Notes under the pieces: generated by a model
Told to the model about the DNA's origin: nothing
The model's database searches: none
What the model saw: only the letters and a program-made list of their open reading frames with translations
Part shown: positions 1-6,525 of the stretch, in pieces
Position numbering within the stretch: the stretch's first letter is position 1
How the letters are laid out: each line of letters begins with the position of its first letter
Translations under genes and position numbers: made by a program
Assembly: GCA_005882445.1 (NCBI GenBank)
Contig: VBAN01000432.1
Span: 1-7,067 of the forward strand
Source: Candidatus Segetimicrobium genomatis
GTDB lineage: Bacteria > Sysuimicrobiota > Sysuimicrobiia > Sysuimicrobiales > Segetimicrobiaceae
Direction of reading: 5' to 3'
DNA length: 7,067 bases

Positions 1-1
1 C

Positions 2-868
2 GTGACGCTCAGGCCGGGGATGCGGTGGCACGACGGCACCCCGGTCACGGCCGACGACGTCATCTTCTCGTTTATGGCGCCGAAGGGCGGCAAGGTGCCG
101 ATGTACCGGCCGTGCGTCGCGAACATCGCGGACATCAAGAAGCTGACCCCGACGACCCTGCGCTTTACGCTGGCGAAGCCGTCGGCCGCCTTCCTGACCT
201 CGACGCTCGGTAAGATCAACCTGGTGCCGCAGCACGTCTGGGCGCCGATGCTCCAGAGCCTGGAGGGAAAGAAAGAGAACGCCGAGTCGCTCCAGGAGAA
301 GGCGCCGGTCGGCTCCGGCCCGTTCAAGTTCGCCGGCTGGACGCGCGGCCAGGAGGTGGTCCTGGAGGCCAACCCTGAGCACTGGGCCGCCCCCAAGCTG
401 CACCGGTGGATCCTGCGCACCGTGTCCAACGTCGAGGCCGCGCTCGGCGGGCTCCGGAACGGGGAGATCAACTTCTTGTCGGACTACCTGGGCTATCCGG
501 CCGTGCTGGCCCGGGTGAGCAGCCAGGACCCGCGGATCACGGTGATCGCGTCGACGGACATCGGCATGCAGTTCATCGCCTATAACGAACGGCGGCCGCC
601 CTTCAGCGATGCGGACTTCCGGCGGGCGCTCAGCATGGTGATCGACCGCAACATGATCCGCCTCGTCGCCTACAAGGGCTACGGCGTGCTGGCCGACTCG
701 CCGGTGAGCCAGGCCCTGGAGTTCTGGCACGCCCCGAACCTCCCGCAGTACGCGTACAACGTCGCGGCGGCCCGGGACCTCCTCGTGAAGGCCGGGTACG
801 AGTGGGACCCCCAGGGCCACCTCCTGTATCCGGCCAGCCAGACGGAGACGCTGGAGGTCGCCCGGTAG
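2..868 (+). CDS. Family-5 extracellular solute-binding protein of a peptide-type ABC importer (5' partial; short C-terminus)
   Basis: This is the receptor that captures the substrate outside the inner membrane and hands it to the permeases encoded downstream. The frame is open from the window edge, so the signal peptide or lipobox and about the first 100 residues lie upstream; the GTG at position 2 is probably not the true start. Family-5 (SBP_bac_5) landmarks are visible: LRPGMRWHDGTPVTADDV at residues 3-20, GSGPFKFAGW near 104-113, and FSDADFRRALSMVIDRNMI near 201-219. The protein ends with AGYEWDPQGHLLYP and about ten more residues. Classical DppA/OppA proteins continue for about another 100-150 residues at this point, so it is either a short subfamily or C-terminally truncated; no reading frame in the next 74 bp restores the missing part. 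Family-5 receptors bind peptides, nickel, opines or oligosaccharides, so the substrate is not fixed by sequence. The downstream peptidase homologue favours peptides. Confidence 0.88.
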   Translation: MTLRPGMRWHDGTPVTADDVIFSFMAPKGGKVPMYRPCVANIADIKKLTPTTLRFTLAKPSAAFLTSTLGKINLVPQHVWAPMLQSLEGKKENAESLQEKAPVGSGPFKFAGWTRGQEVVLEANPEHWAAPKLHRWILRTVSNVEAALGGLRNGEINFLSDYLGYPAVLARVSSQDPRITVIASTDIGMQFIAYNERRPPFSDADFRRALSMVIDRNMIRLVAYKGYGVLADSPVSQALEFWHAPNLPQYAYNVAAARDLLVKAGYEWDPQGHLLYPASQTETLEVAR

Positions 869-892
869 GGTCACCGCCTCGCCACCGCGGGC

Positions 893-927
893 TCACCCGG
901 CGGCCCCTCCGAGCGGCCGCCGGGTGA
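893..927 (+). promoter_or_regulatory. Perfect 13-bp stem-loop between the binding-protein gene and the permease gene
   Basis: The left arm TCACCCGGCGGCC (893-905) is perfectly complementary to GGCCGCCGGGTGA (915-927), with a 9-nt loop at 906-914. It starts 25 nt after the stop codon of the solute-binding protein gene and ends 14 nt before the preferred ATG of the permease. No run of T follows, so it is not a classical intrinsic terminator. In many ABC import operons a hairpin at this place stabilises the receptor transcript or reduces read-through, so that the receptor is made in excess over the membrane parts. That role is an inference here. The right arm also covers the alternative GTG start at 924 and could limit ribosome access. 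Confidence 0.65.
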
Positions 928-941
928 TCGGACCGGCCGTG

Positions 942-1931
942 ATGACGCGCTCATCAACCAGATGGATCGCGCAGCGCCTGGCCCAGATGCTGCTCGTGCT
1001 CTGGGTCGTCGCCACCCTGTTGTTCCTGATCTTTCGCCTGATGCCGGGGAACCCGCTGGCCGCCTACATCGATCCCAACTTCACGGCCGACCAGCAGCAG
1101 GCGCTGATCCACGAGTTCGGGCTCGACCTGCCGCTCTGGCAGCAGTACCTGATCTTCCTGCGGGCGTCGGCCGCCGGCTCCATGGGCCAGTCGTTTTTCT
1201 ATCACGCCCCGGTCGCGCAGCTCGTCTGGGAGGCGCTCCCCAACACGCTGATCCTCGTGCTGGGGGCGGTAATCATCGCCTTCCTCATCGGCGCCCCCGC
1301 CGGGGCATTCCTGGCCTGGAAGCGCGGCACGGCCGTGGAGACGGCGGGCATCTCCCTCGCCCTGGCGGTGCGGGCCGCGCCGGAGTTCTGGGTGGGCATG
1401 ATCCTGCTCGCGGTCTTCTCGTTTTCGCTGCGCTGGTTCCCCACGTCCGGCACCGCGAGCCCCGGCGCCCAGTACGCCTCCCTGTGGCGGCAACTGACCA
1501 GCCCGGACTTCCTGCGTCATCTCGCCCTTCCTCTGCTGACGCTCGTCCTCTACCTGCAGGGGCTGCCGCTGCTCCTGATGCGGAGCAACATGCTGGACGT
1601 CATGGAGGAGGAGTTCATCGTCATGGCGCGCATGAAGGGCCTGCCCGAGGGGCGGATCCTGCTGCGCCACGCCGCGCGCAACGCCCTCCTCCCGGTCGTC
1701 ACCGCCTTCGCGCTGGTTGTCGGCTACAGCCTCCAGGGCTATGTCGTGGTCGAGAACGTCTTCAGCTGGCCCGGCCTCGGCCGCCTCCTCGTCAAGGCCG
1801 TCGCCGCCAAGGACTATCCCCTCGCCCAGGGCGCGTTCCTCCTGATCGCCGCGCTGGCGATCTTCATGAACCTCGCGGCGGATCTGTTCTACACCTGGCT
1901 GGATCCGCGGGTCTCGTATGCGAAGCGGTAG
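942..1931 (+). CDS. Peptide-type ABC transporter permease, DppB/OppB family
   Basis: This is an inner-membrane subunit of a binding-protein-dependent importer and forms half of the translocation pore with the next permease. The 329-residue product matches the usual DppB length. It begins with a short basic N-terminus and a first membrane helix ending in the family hallmark FRLMPGNP. A periplasmic part follows (ADQQQALIHEFGLDLPLWQQY), then PNTLILVLGAVIIAFLIGAPAG and further hydrophobic helices. The cytoplasmic coupling (EAA) loop EEFIVMARMKGLPEGRILL begins near residue 223 and is followed by RHAARNALLPVVT. It ends with the typical LDPRVSY tail. About six membrane segments are expected. I chose the ATG at 942 because it gives a normal N-terminus; in-frame GTG codons at 924 and 939 are alternatives, and none has a good Shine-Dalgarno sequence. 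The 3' end overlaps the next gene by 14 nt. Confidence 0.93.
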   Translation: MTRSSTRWIAQRLAQMLLVLWVVATLLFLIFRLMPGNPLAAYIDPNFTADQQQALIHEFGLDLPLWQQYLIFLRASAAGSMGQSFFYHAPVAQLVWEALPNTLILVLGAVIIAFLIGAPAGAFLAWKRGTAVETAGISLALAVRAAPEFWVGMILLAVFSFSLRWFPTSGTASPGAQYASLWRQLTSPDFLRHLALPLLTLVLYLQGLPLLLMRSNMLDVMEEEFIVMARMKGLPEGRILLRHAARNALLPVVTAFALVVGYSLQGYVVVENVFSWPGLGRLLVKAVAAKDYPLAQGAFLLIAALAIFMNLAADLFYTWLDPRVSYAKR

Positions 1932-2724
1932 CGTCGACGCCCTCCCCCGCCCCGGCCAGACGTGGGCAGGCTGGCGCCGCGCGGCGGGCACCCTGTGGGG
2001 CGTCCTGCAGCACGACCGGTTCGCGTTCGCCGGCATCTGCATCTACGCGCTGTTCGTCCTGATCGCGTTGAGCGGGGACATCTTCGCCCAACTCGTCTAC
2101 GGGGCGCGGCCGGCCCTCACGGTGGGCTTCGTGGCGGCGTTTTTCGTGGCGCTCATCGGCACCAGCGTGGGAATCATCGCGGGATACTACGGCGGGTGGC
2201 TGGACGCCGTGCTGATGCGCCTGGCCGACGTGGCCTTCGGCATCCCCTATCTGCCGTTCGTCATCGTCCTGGTGGCGTTCCTCGGCCCGAGCCTCTGGAA
2301 CATCGTCCTGACGATGGCGCTGCTGCTCTGGAAGGACACCGCCCGCGTGGTGCGGGCGCAGGTCCTGACCCTCCGCGAGCGGGGCTTCGTCGAAGCCGCG
2401 CGCGTGCTGGGCAGCTCTCCCCGCCGGCTCATGCTCGTGCATCTCGCGCCGAACGTCCTGCCGATCGCGCTGCTCTATGGCTCGCTCGCGGTCGGCTGGG
2501 CGATCCTGACCGAGGCGTCGGTCAGTTTCCTCGGGTTCGGGGACCCGGCGCGGATCTCATGGGGATACATGCTCCAGGACGCCTATATCTCGCAGGCGCT
2601 CTCCGGCGGCGCGTACAACTGGTTCATCCCGCCCGGGGTCTGCATCATGCTCGTGGTCATGGCCGGCTATTTCATCAGCCGCGGCTACGAGGAACTGCTC
2701 TTTCCCCGCCTGAGGCGGCGGTAA
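1918..2724 (+). CDS. Peptide-type ABC transporter permease, DppC/OppC family, with a shortened first periplasmic segment
   Basis: This is the second pore-forming inner-membrane subunit. At 268 residues it is shorter than typical DppC (about 280-310). The first membrane helix (about residues 35-51, ending FVLIAL) runs directly into GDIFAQLVYGARPALTVGF. In relatives a stretch of about 30-40 residues (APYDP...HPLGTDxxGRD) separates these parts. The rest looks intact: VGIIAGYYGGWLDAVLMRLAD, the coupling loop RERGFVEAARVLGSSPRRLM (about residues 152-171) followed by APNVLPIAL, then EASVSFLGFGDP, the segment containing WGYMLQDA, and a final helix with a basic tail LRRR. The ATG at 1918 lies inside the 3' end of the preceding permease gene (14-nt overlap, different frame), which suggests translational coupling. 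The stop codon overlaps the next start as TAATG. The missing segment may be natural, a deletion, or an assembly error; family membership is not in doubt. Confidence 0.9.
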   Translation: MRSGSVDALPRPGQTWAGWRRAAGTLWGVLQHDRFAFAGICIYALFVLIALSGDIFAQLVYGARPALTVGFVAAFFVALIGTSVGIIAGYYGGWLDAVLMRLADVAFGIPYLPFVIVLVAFLGPSLWNIVLTMALLLWKDTARVVRAQVLTLRERGFVEAARVLGSSPRRLMLVHLAPNVLPIALLYGSLAVGWAILTEASVSFLGFGDPARISWGYMLQDAYISQALSGGAYNWFIPPGVCIMLVVMAGYFISRGYEELLFPRLRRR

Positions 2725-3683
2725 TGGCGCTCCTCGCGCTGGAGGACCTGCGTGTGGAATACCGGACGGCGCGGGGCACGAGCGGCGCCGTGGACGGCGT
2801 CACGCTCGAGGTGCGCGAAGGCGAGGTTCTCGGCCTCGTGGGCGAGAGCGGATGCGGGAAGACGACGCTCGGCCGGGCGATCATCCGGGTGCTGCCCAGG
2901 AACGCCCGCATCGCCGGCGGCAAGATCGTCTTCGACGGCGTCGACCTGGCGGCGCTGCCGGAGGCGGAGATGAACCGGTACCGCTGGCGATCGATCGCGA
3001 TGGTCCCCCAGGCGGCGATGGACTCGCTCGACCCGGTGTACCGGCTCGGCGATCAGTTCACCGAAGTGCTGACGGTCACCGGCGCCCTCACCCGGACCGA
3101 CGCGCGCCGGCGGTCGCTCGACCTCTGCGACCTCGTCGGGCTGGACCGGCGGCGGTTGGTGGCCCTCGCGCTTCGGCCGCGCCTGCTGCTCGCGGACGAG
3201 CCCGTGACCGCGCTCGACGTCGTGGTGCAGCACCGGATTCTCAAAATGCTGCGCACGCTCACGGCGGAGCTCTCGCTGAGCGTGATCCTCGTCACCCACG
3301 ACATCTCCGTCGTCGCCCAGACCTGCGACCGGATGGCCGTGATGTACGCGGGCAACATCGTCGAAACCGTCCCCACCCCGGACGTCTTCCCGCGGCCCCG
3401 CCACCCGTACACGATGGGATTGCAGAACTCGTTCCCCAATCTCCTGGCGCCCCAGGAGACCCTGATCCCCATCGAAGGCGTCCCCCCGGACCTGCTCCAT
3501 CCACCACCGGGCTGCCGGTTCGCCCCGCGCTGCCCCTTCGCGATCGACCGGTGCCTCGTCGAACGCCCGGCCCTGCGCGAGCTCGAACCCGGCCGGTGGG
3601 CGGCGTGCCACCGCGCCGAGGAGGCCGGGGCGCTCCGGATCCAGTCCCAGGAGGCCGAGCGGTGGCGCGTCCCGGTCCCATGA
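2724..3683 (+). CDS. Peptide-type ABC transporter ATPase, DppD/OppD family, lacking the ABC signature motif
   Basis: This cytoplasmic nucleotide-binding subunit should power import together with the DppF-like ATPase. The 319-residue product shows Walker A GESGCGKT (40-47), the Q-loop MVPQ (Q96), Walker B LLLADE (154-159), D-loop ALD (163-165) and the switch histidine in VTHD (H192). The C-terminal oligopeptide-transporter domain has four cysteines, C264, C270, C277 and C295 (C-x5-C-x6-C...C). In related OppD/DppD proteins such cysteines hold an iron-sulfur cluster. The LSGGxxQRV signature helix normally lies about 25 residues before Walker B. Here GLDRRRL (139-145) runs directly into VALALRPRLLLADEP, so about 18-21 residues are absent in frame. 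The start overlaps the previous stop (TAATG), and a GAGG sits about 8 nt upstream. A canonical ATP site could still form from this Walker A and the partner's intact signature; the other site would be degenerate. Confidence 0.9.
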   Translation: MALLALEDLRVEYRTARGTSGAVDGVTLEVREGEVLGLVGESGCGKTTLGRAIIRVLPRNARIAGGKIVFDGVDLAALPEAEMNRYRWRSIAMVPQAAMDSLDPVYRLGDQFTEVLTVTGALTRTDARRRSLDLCDLVGLDRRRLVALALRPRLLLADEPVTALDVVVQHRILKMLRTLTAELSLSVILVTHDISVVAQTCDRMAVMYAGNIVETVPTPDVFPRPRHPYTMGLQNSFPNLLAPQETLIPIEGVPPDLLHPPPGCRFAPRCPFAIDRCLVERPALRELEPGRWAACHRAEEAGALRIQSQEAERWRVPVP

Positions 3684-4696
3684 CCCGCGCACCGGCTGAG
3701 GCGGCCGCCGCCAATGGACCGCTGGTCGCGGCCGAGGCGGTGCAGAAGTACTTCCCGCTCCGCCGGGGGCTCTTCGCCCGCAGGGCCCCGGGGGAGTATC
3801 TCCGCGGCGTCGACGGGGTCTCGTTCGCCATCCCGCGGGGATCGTCGCTTGGGATCGCCGGCGAGAGCGGATGCGGCAAGACCACCCTGGCCCGCCTGCT
3901 GCTGCGCCTGATCACCCCCACGGCGGGCCGGATCCTCTTCGAGGGGGTGGACCTGAGCACGCTCGACGGCCCCGCGCTCCTCGCCTTCCGCCGCCGGGCG
4001 CAGTTGATGGTCCAGAATCCCTACGAAGCGATCAACCCGCGCTTCACCATGGAGCAGGCGCTGGCGGAGCCGCTCGTCATCCACGGCATCGGCACGCGCG
4101 AGGACCGGCTGGACCGGGTGATCGCGGCGCTCGCCCAGGTGAACCTCCGCCCGGCGGACGCGTTCCTCGACAAGTACCCCCACCAGCTCTCGGGGGGCCA
4201 ATTGCAGCGCGTTGGGCTGGCGCGCGCGCTGATGGTCGACCCGATCTTCCTCGCCGCCGACGAACCCGTGTCCATGCTGGACGTGTCGGTGCGGGCGGGG
4301 GTGCTGAACCTCATGAAGGCGATCGCCCGGGCGCGGCATCTCACCACGATGTACATCTCGCACGACCTGTCGCTGGTCCGCTACGTCTGCGAGACCACGA
4401 TGATCATGTACCTCGGCACGGTCGCGGAGCTCGGCCCCACGGAGGCGGTGCTGGCCTCTCCCAAGCACCCGTACACGCAGCTCTTGCTGGCCGCGGCGCC
4501 CGTCCCGGACCCCGGCCGCCCCCTGCCCGAGATCACCGCGCCCGAGCAGGTCCCGACGCCCATCGGGCCGGGGATCGGGTGCCCGTTCCAGGACCGGTGC
4601 CCGCAGGTGATGCCGGTGTGCCGGACCGTTCCGCCGCCGCTCGTCTTTGTCGGACCGAAGCACGAGGCCGCCTGCCATCTCTACGGGCCGCACTGA
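3680..4696 (+). CDS. Peptide-type ABC transporter ATPase, DppF/OppF family
   Basis: This is the second cytoplasmic ATPase of the importer and appears complete at 338 residues. Seen in order are the DppF-type N-terminal region KYFPLRRGLF, Walker A GESGCGKT (61-68), the Q-loop region QLMVQNPYEAINPRF, an intact signature LSGGQLQRV (170-178), Walker B with D194-E195 in AADEPVSMLDVSVRAG, and the switch histidine H228 in YISHDLSLVRY. The C-terminal domain contains HPYTQLLLAA and four cysteines, C301, C307, C314 and C332, in the same C-x5-C-x6-C...C spacing as its partner, a likely iron-sulfur site by homology. The gene starts in an ATGA overlap with the DppD-like gene. No Shine-Dalgarno sequence lies at proper distance (an AGGAGG sits about 25 nt upstream), so translation probably depends on coupling. 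Its intact signature contrasts with the missing one in its partner. Confidence 0.95.
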   Translation: MTRAPAEAAAANGPLVAAEAVQKYFPLRRGLFARRAPGEYLRGVDGVSFAIPRGSSLGIAGESGCGKTTLARLLLRLITPTAGRILFEGVDLSTLDGPALLAFRRRAQLMVQNPYEAINPRFTMEQALAEPLVIHGIGTREDRLDRVIAALAQVNLRPADAFLDKYPHQLSGGQLQRVGLARALMVDPIFLAADEPVSMLDVSVRAGVLNLMKAIARARHLTTMYISHDLSLVRYVCETTMIMYLGTVAELGPTEAVLASPKHPYTQLLLAAAPVPDPGRPLPEITAPEQVPTPIGPGIGCPFQDRCPQVMPVCRTVPPPLVFVGPKHEAACHLYGPH

Positions 4697-4707
4697 CGGC
4701 CAAGAAG

Positions 4708-4714
4708 AAGGAGG
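4708..4714 (+). promoter_or_regulatory. Strong Shine-Dalgarno sequence for the M28-like gene
   Basis: AAGGAGG lies 6 nt before the ATG at 4721, in the 24-nt gap after the DppF-like stop codon. It fixes the start of the peptidase homologue. It also contrasts with the weak or absent sites inside the transporter block, suggesting independent and efficient translation of the enzyme. Confidence 0.85.
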
Positions 4715-4720
4715 ACACAG

Positions 4721-6523
4721 ATGCGGGTTGACGCGGTGTCAGATCACGAGATCGAGCAGCAGGTGCTGCAGTCGCTCTCCCTGGATGATGCGCGGGCGCT
4801 CCTCGATCGGTTCAACACCCTCGTCCGGGAATCGGGCAGCCGCGACGAATGGACCGCCGCGCGGTGGATCGCCGCCCGCCTGAAATCCTGGGGCGTGCCG
4901 CACACCCTGCACGACCCCGAATTGTTCCTGAGCGTCCCGAAGGCGGCGTCGCTCGAGATCCGCGCCCCGGCCCCGCGCACCATCCGCGCCAAGACGCCCG
5001 CCTTCTCGGCCTCGACCGGCCGGGGATCGGTCCGGGGCCGGGTCGTCTATGTCTCGACCGGGTACGCCGAAGGCGTGGAGTCGCTGTTCGATTCGCCCAT
5101 CGCCGCGGGAGGGAACGGAGGGGCGGGCCGGAAGGAGATCCAGGGCAAGATCGTCCTCACCGAAGGGCTGGCGACGCCGAAGAAGGTGGCCGATCTCGCG
5201 GCGCTGGGCGCGCGGGCGCTCATCTTCATGAACCCGGGGCAGGCGATCCACGAAGGCATCTGCACCACGATCTGGGGCGCGCCGGATCTCGACTCGATGG
5301 GCCGGAAACCGGCGATCCCGGTCGTCGCGATCAACCGCCCCGACGGGCAGGCGCTCAAGGCCCAGGTGGACGCGGGTCCGGTCGAGGTGGCGGTCAAGAC
5401 CAAGCTGGACGAAGGGTGGAAGCGGTGCCCGGTGCTCGTGGCGGAGATCCCGGGCACGGAGGATCCCGAGCGGTTCGTGCTGGTGCACGGCCACATCGAT
5501 TCGTGGCACCAGGGCATCGGGGACAACGCGACGGGCGACGCGAGCCTGATGGAGCTCGCGCGGGTCTTCTGGCAGCACCGCGGGCGGCTCAGGCGCACCG
5601 TGCGCATCGCCTGGTGGCCCGGCCACTCCACGGGCCGGTACGCGGGCTCGACCTGGTACGCCGACACGTTCGCGCAGGAGCTCGACGAGCGGTGCGTCGC
5701 GCAGGTCGACATCGACTCGCCGGGCTGCCGGTGGGCGACCGAGTACACCGGGATCTCGTGGATGAGCGAAGTGGACGCCTTCTGCAAGACCGCGATCCTC
5801 GACGCCACGGGAGCGGACGCATCGGGGGAACGGCCCCACCAGGCCGGCGACTACTCGTTCAACAACATCGGCATCACGAGCTTCTACATGCTGCTCTCAA
5901 CGATGCCGGAGGCGCTCCGCAAGGACAAGGGCTACTACGCCGTCGGCGGCTGCGGCGCCAACATCCAGTGGCACACCGAGGATGACACGATGGAATTGGT
6001 GGATTACGATATCCTTATGAACGACCTCCGGGTCTACGTGGTCTCGCTCCTGCGGGTCCTCAACGCGCCGGTGCATCCATTCGACTTCCGGCTGGTCGCC
6101 CAGGAGTTCGGCCGCACCCTCGACGGCTATCAGCAGCAGGCCGGACCGGCGTTCGACTTCGGTCCGGCGCGCGCGGCGCTGGGCCGGCTGGAGAGCGACC
6201 TCGAGGCGTTCTACGGGCAGGTCCAGGAACTGACGCGGCGGCCCGTCCGCGACCCGGCCGTCCAGAGCGCCTGCGCGGCGATCCGCCGGCTGGCGCGCAT
6301 CCTCGTGCCGCTGAACTTCACGCGGGAGGGCCGGTTCCGGCACGATCCGGCGGTGCCGATCCCGCCGCTCCCCGACCTCGCGCCGGCGGCGGGGCTGGCG
6401 CGGCTTCCGGCGGGCTCGCACGAGGCGCGGGTGGTCCAGACGTCCCTCTTGCGGGGCATGAACCGGGTGGTCGCCGCGCTGAACCACGCCCGGCGCGTGG
6501 TGGCGGGCGAAGGGAGGAACTAA
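4721..6523 (+). CDS. M28-family metallopeptidase homologue with PA domain and altered catalytic Glu-Glu site
   Basis: The 600-residue product resembles zinc-dependent aminopeptidases/carboxypeptidases of family M28. An N-terminal cap (about 1-60) is followed by a PA-like insert (about 100-235, with EIQGKIVLTEG and KPAIPVVAINRPDG) and the catalytic core. The metal-site landmarks are H258-x-D260 in HGHIDSW, D268 in GDNATG, D332 in VDIDSPG and H418 in QWHTEDDT. The Glu-Glu pair expected between the second and third of these is replaced by GHSTGRYAGS (G301-H302-S303). The C-terminal part (about 455-600) is helical and may match the dimerisation domain of glutamate carboxypeptidase-like proteins. 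No signal peptide or membrane segment is seen, so it should act in the cytoplasm, perhaps on what the upstream transporter imports. With the general-base Glu missing, it may be a specialised hydrolase rather than an ordinary aminopeptidase. M28-fold membership is secure; the substrate is unknown. Confidence 0.88.
   Translation: MRVDAVSDHEIEQQVLQSLSLDDARALLDRFNTLVRESGSRDEWTAARWIAARLKSWGVPHTLHDPELFLSVPKAASLEIRAPAPRTIRAKTPAFSASTGRGSVRGRVVYVSTGYAEGVESLFDSPIAAGGNGGAGRKEIQGKIVLTEGLATPKKVADLAALGARALIFMNPGQAIHEGICTTIWGAPDLDSMGRKPAIPVVAINRPDGQALKAQVDAGPVEVAVKTKLDEGWKRCPVLVAEIPGTEDPERFVLVHGHIDSWHQGIGDNATGDASLMELARVFWQHRGRLRRTVRIAWWPGHSTGRYAGSTWYADTFAQELDERCVAQVDIDSPGCRWATEYTGISWMSEVDAFCKTAILDATGADASGERPHQAGDYSFNNIGITSFYMLLSTMPEALRKDKGYYAVGGCGANIQWHTEDDTMELVDYDILMNDLRVYVVSLLRVLNAPVHPFDFRLVAQEFGRTLDGYQQQAGPAFDFGPARAALGRLESDLEAFYGQVQELTRRPVRDPAVQSACAAIRRLARILVPLNFTREGRFRHDPAVPIPPLPDLAPAAGLARLPAGSHEARVVQTSLLRGMNRVVAALNHARRVVAGEGRN
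6511..6517 (+). promoter_or_regulatory. Shine-Dalgarno sequence for the E1 alpha gene
   Basis: AGGGAGG (core GGAGG at 6513-6517) lies within the last codons of the M28-like gene, 8 nt before the ATG at 6526. It supports that start. It also shows that the dehydrogenase gene is translated directly after the peptidase homologue, probably from the same mRNA. Confidence 0.8.
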
Positions 6524-6525
6524 CC

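Noticed and set aside
893..935. Intrinsic (rho-independent) terminator after the solute-binding protein gene
   Set aside because: The stem is strong, but the bases after it are GC-rich (TCGGACCGGCC) with no T-run, and downstream genes appear to belong to the same operon. I kept it as a stem-loop of uncertain role.
869..941. Frameshifted continuation of the solute-binding protein after its stop codon
   Set aside because: The short gap, read in the gene's own frame, shows no family-5 binding-protein character. It is too small to hold the missing 100-150 residues in any frame.
954..2042. Long minus-strand open frame opposite the permease genes
   Set aside because: It has a low-complexity charged composition with no membrane segments or motifs. 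The opposite strand encodes clear DppB/DppC-type permeases.
1962..2723. Possible long N-terminal extension of the DppD-like ATPase in the same frame
   Set aside because: The upstream frame has shadow-type Arg/Pro/Ala composition and overlaps the DppC-like permease. The protein starting at 2724 begins exactly where DppD homologues do (MALLALEDLRVEY).
2852..3679. Possible long N-terminal extension of the DppF-like ATPase
   Set aside because: It overlaps the DppD-like gene with no domain content. The ATG at 3680 in an ATGA overlap gives a normal DppF N-terminus.
3053..4693. Very long open frame on the minus strand opposite the two ATPase genes
   Set aside because: It is rich in Arg, Pro, Gly and Ala with no recognisable domain, and it lies antisense to strongly conserved ATPase coding sequence. 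This is expected in GC-rich DNA where stop codons are rare.
4751..4772. Short inverted repeat GCAGCA-GG-TGCTGC near the start of the M28-like gene
   Set aside because: The six-base arms lie inside coding sequence (EQQVLQ codons). Such repeats are common by chance in GC-rich DNA.
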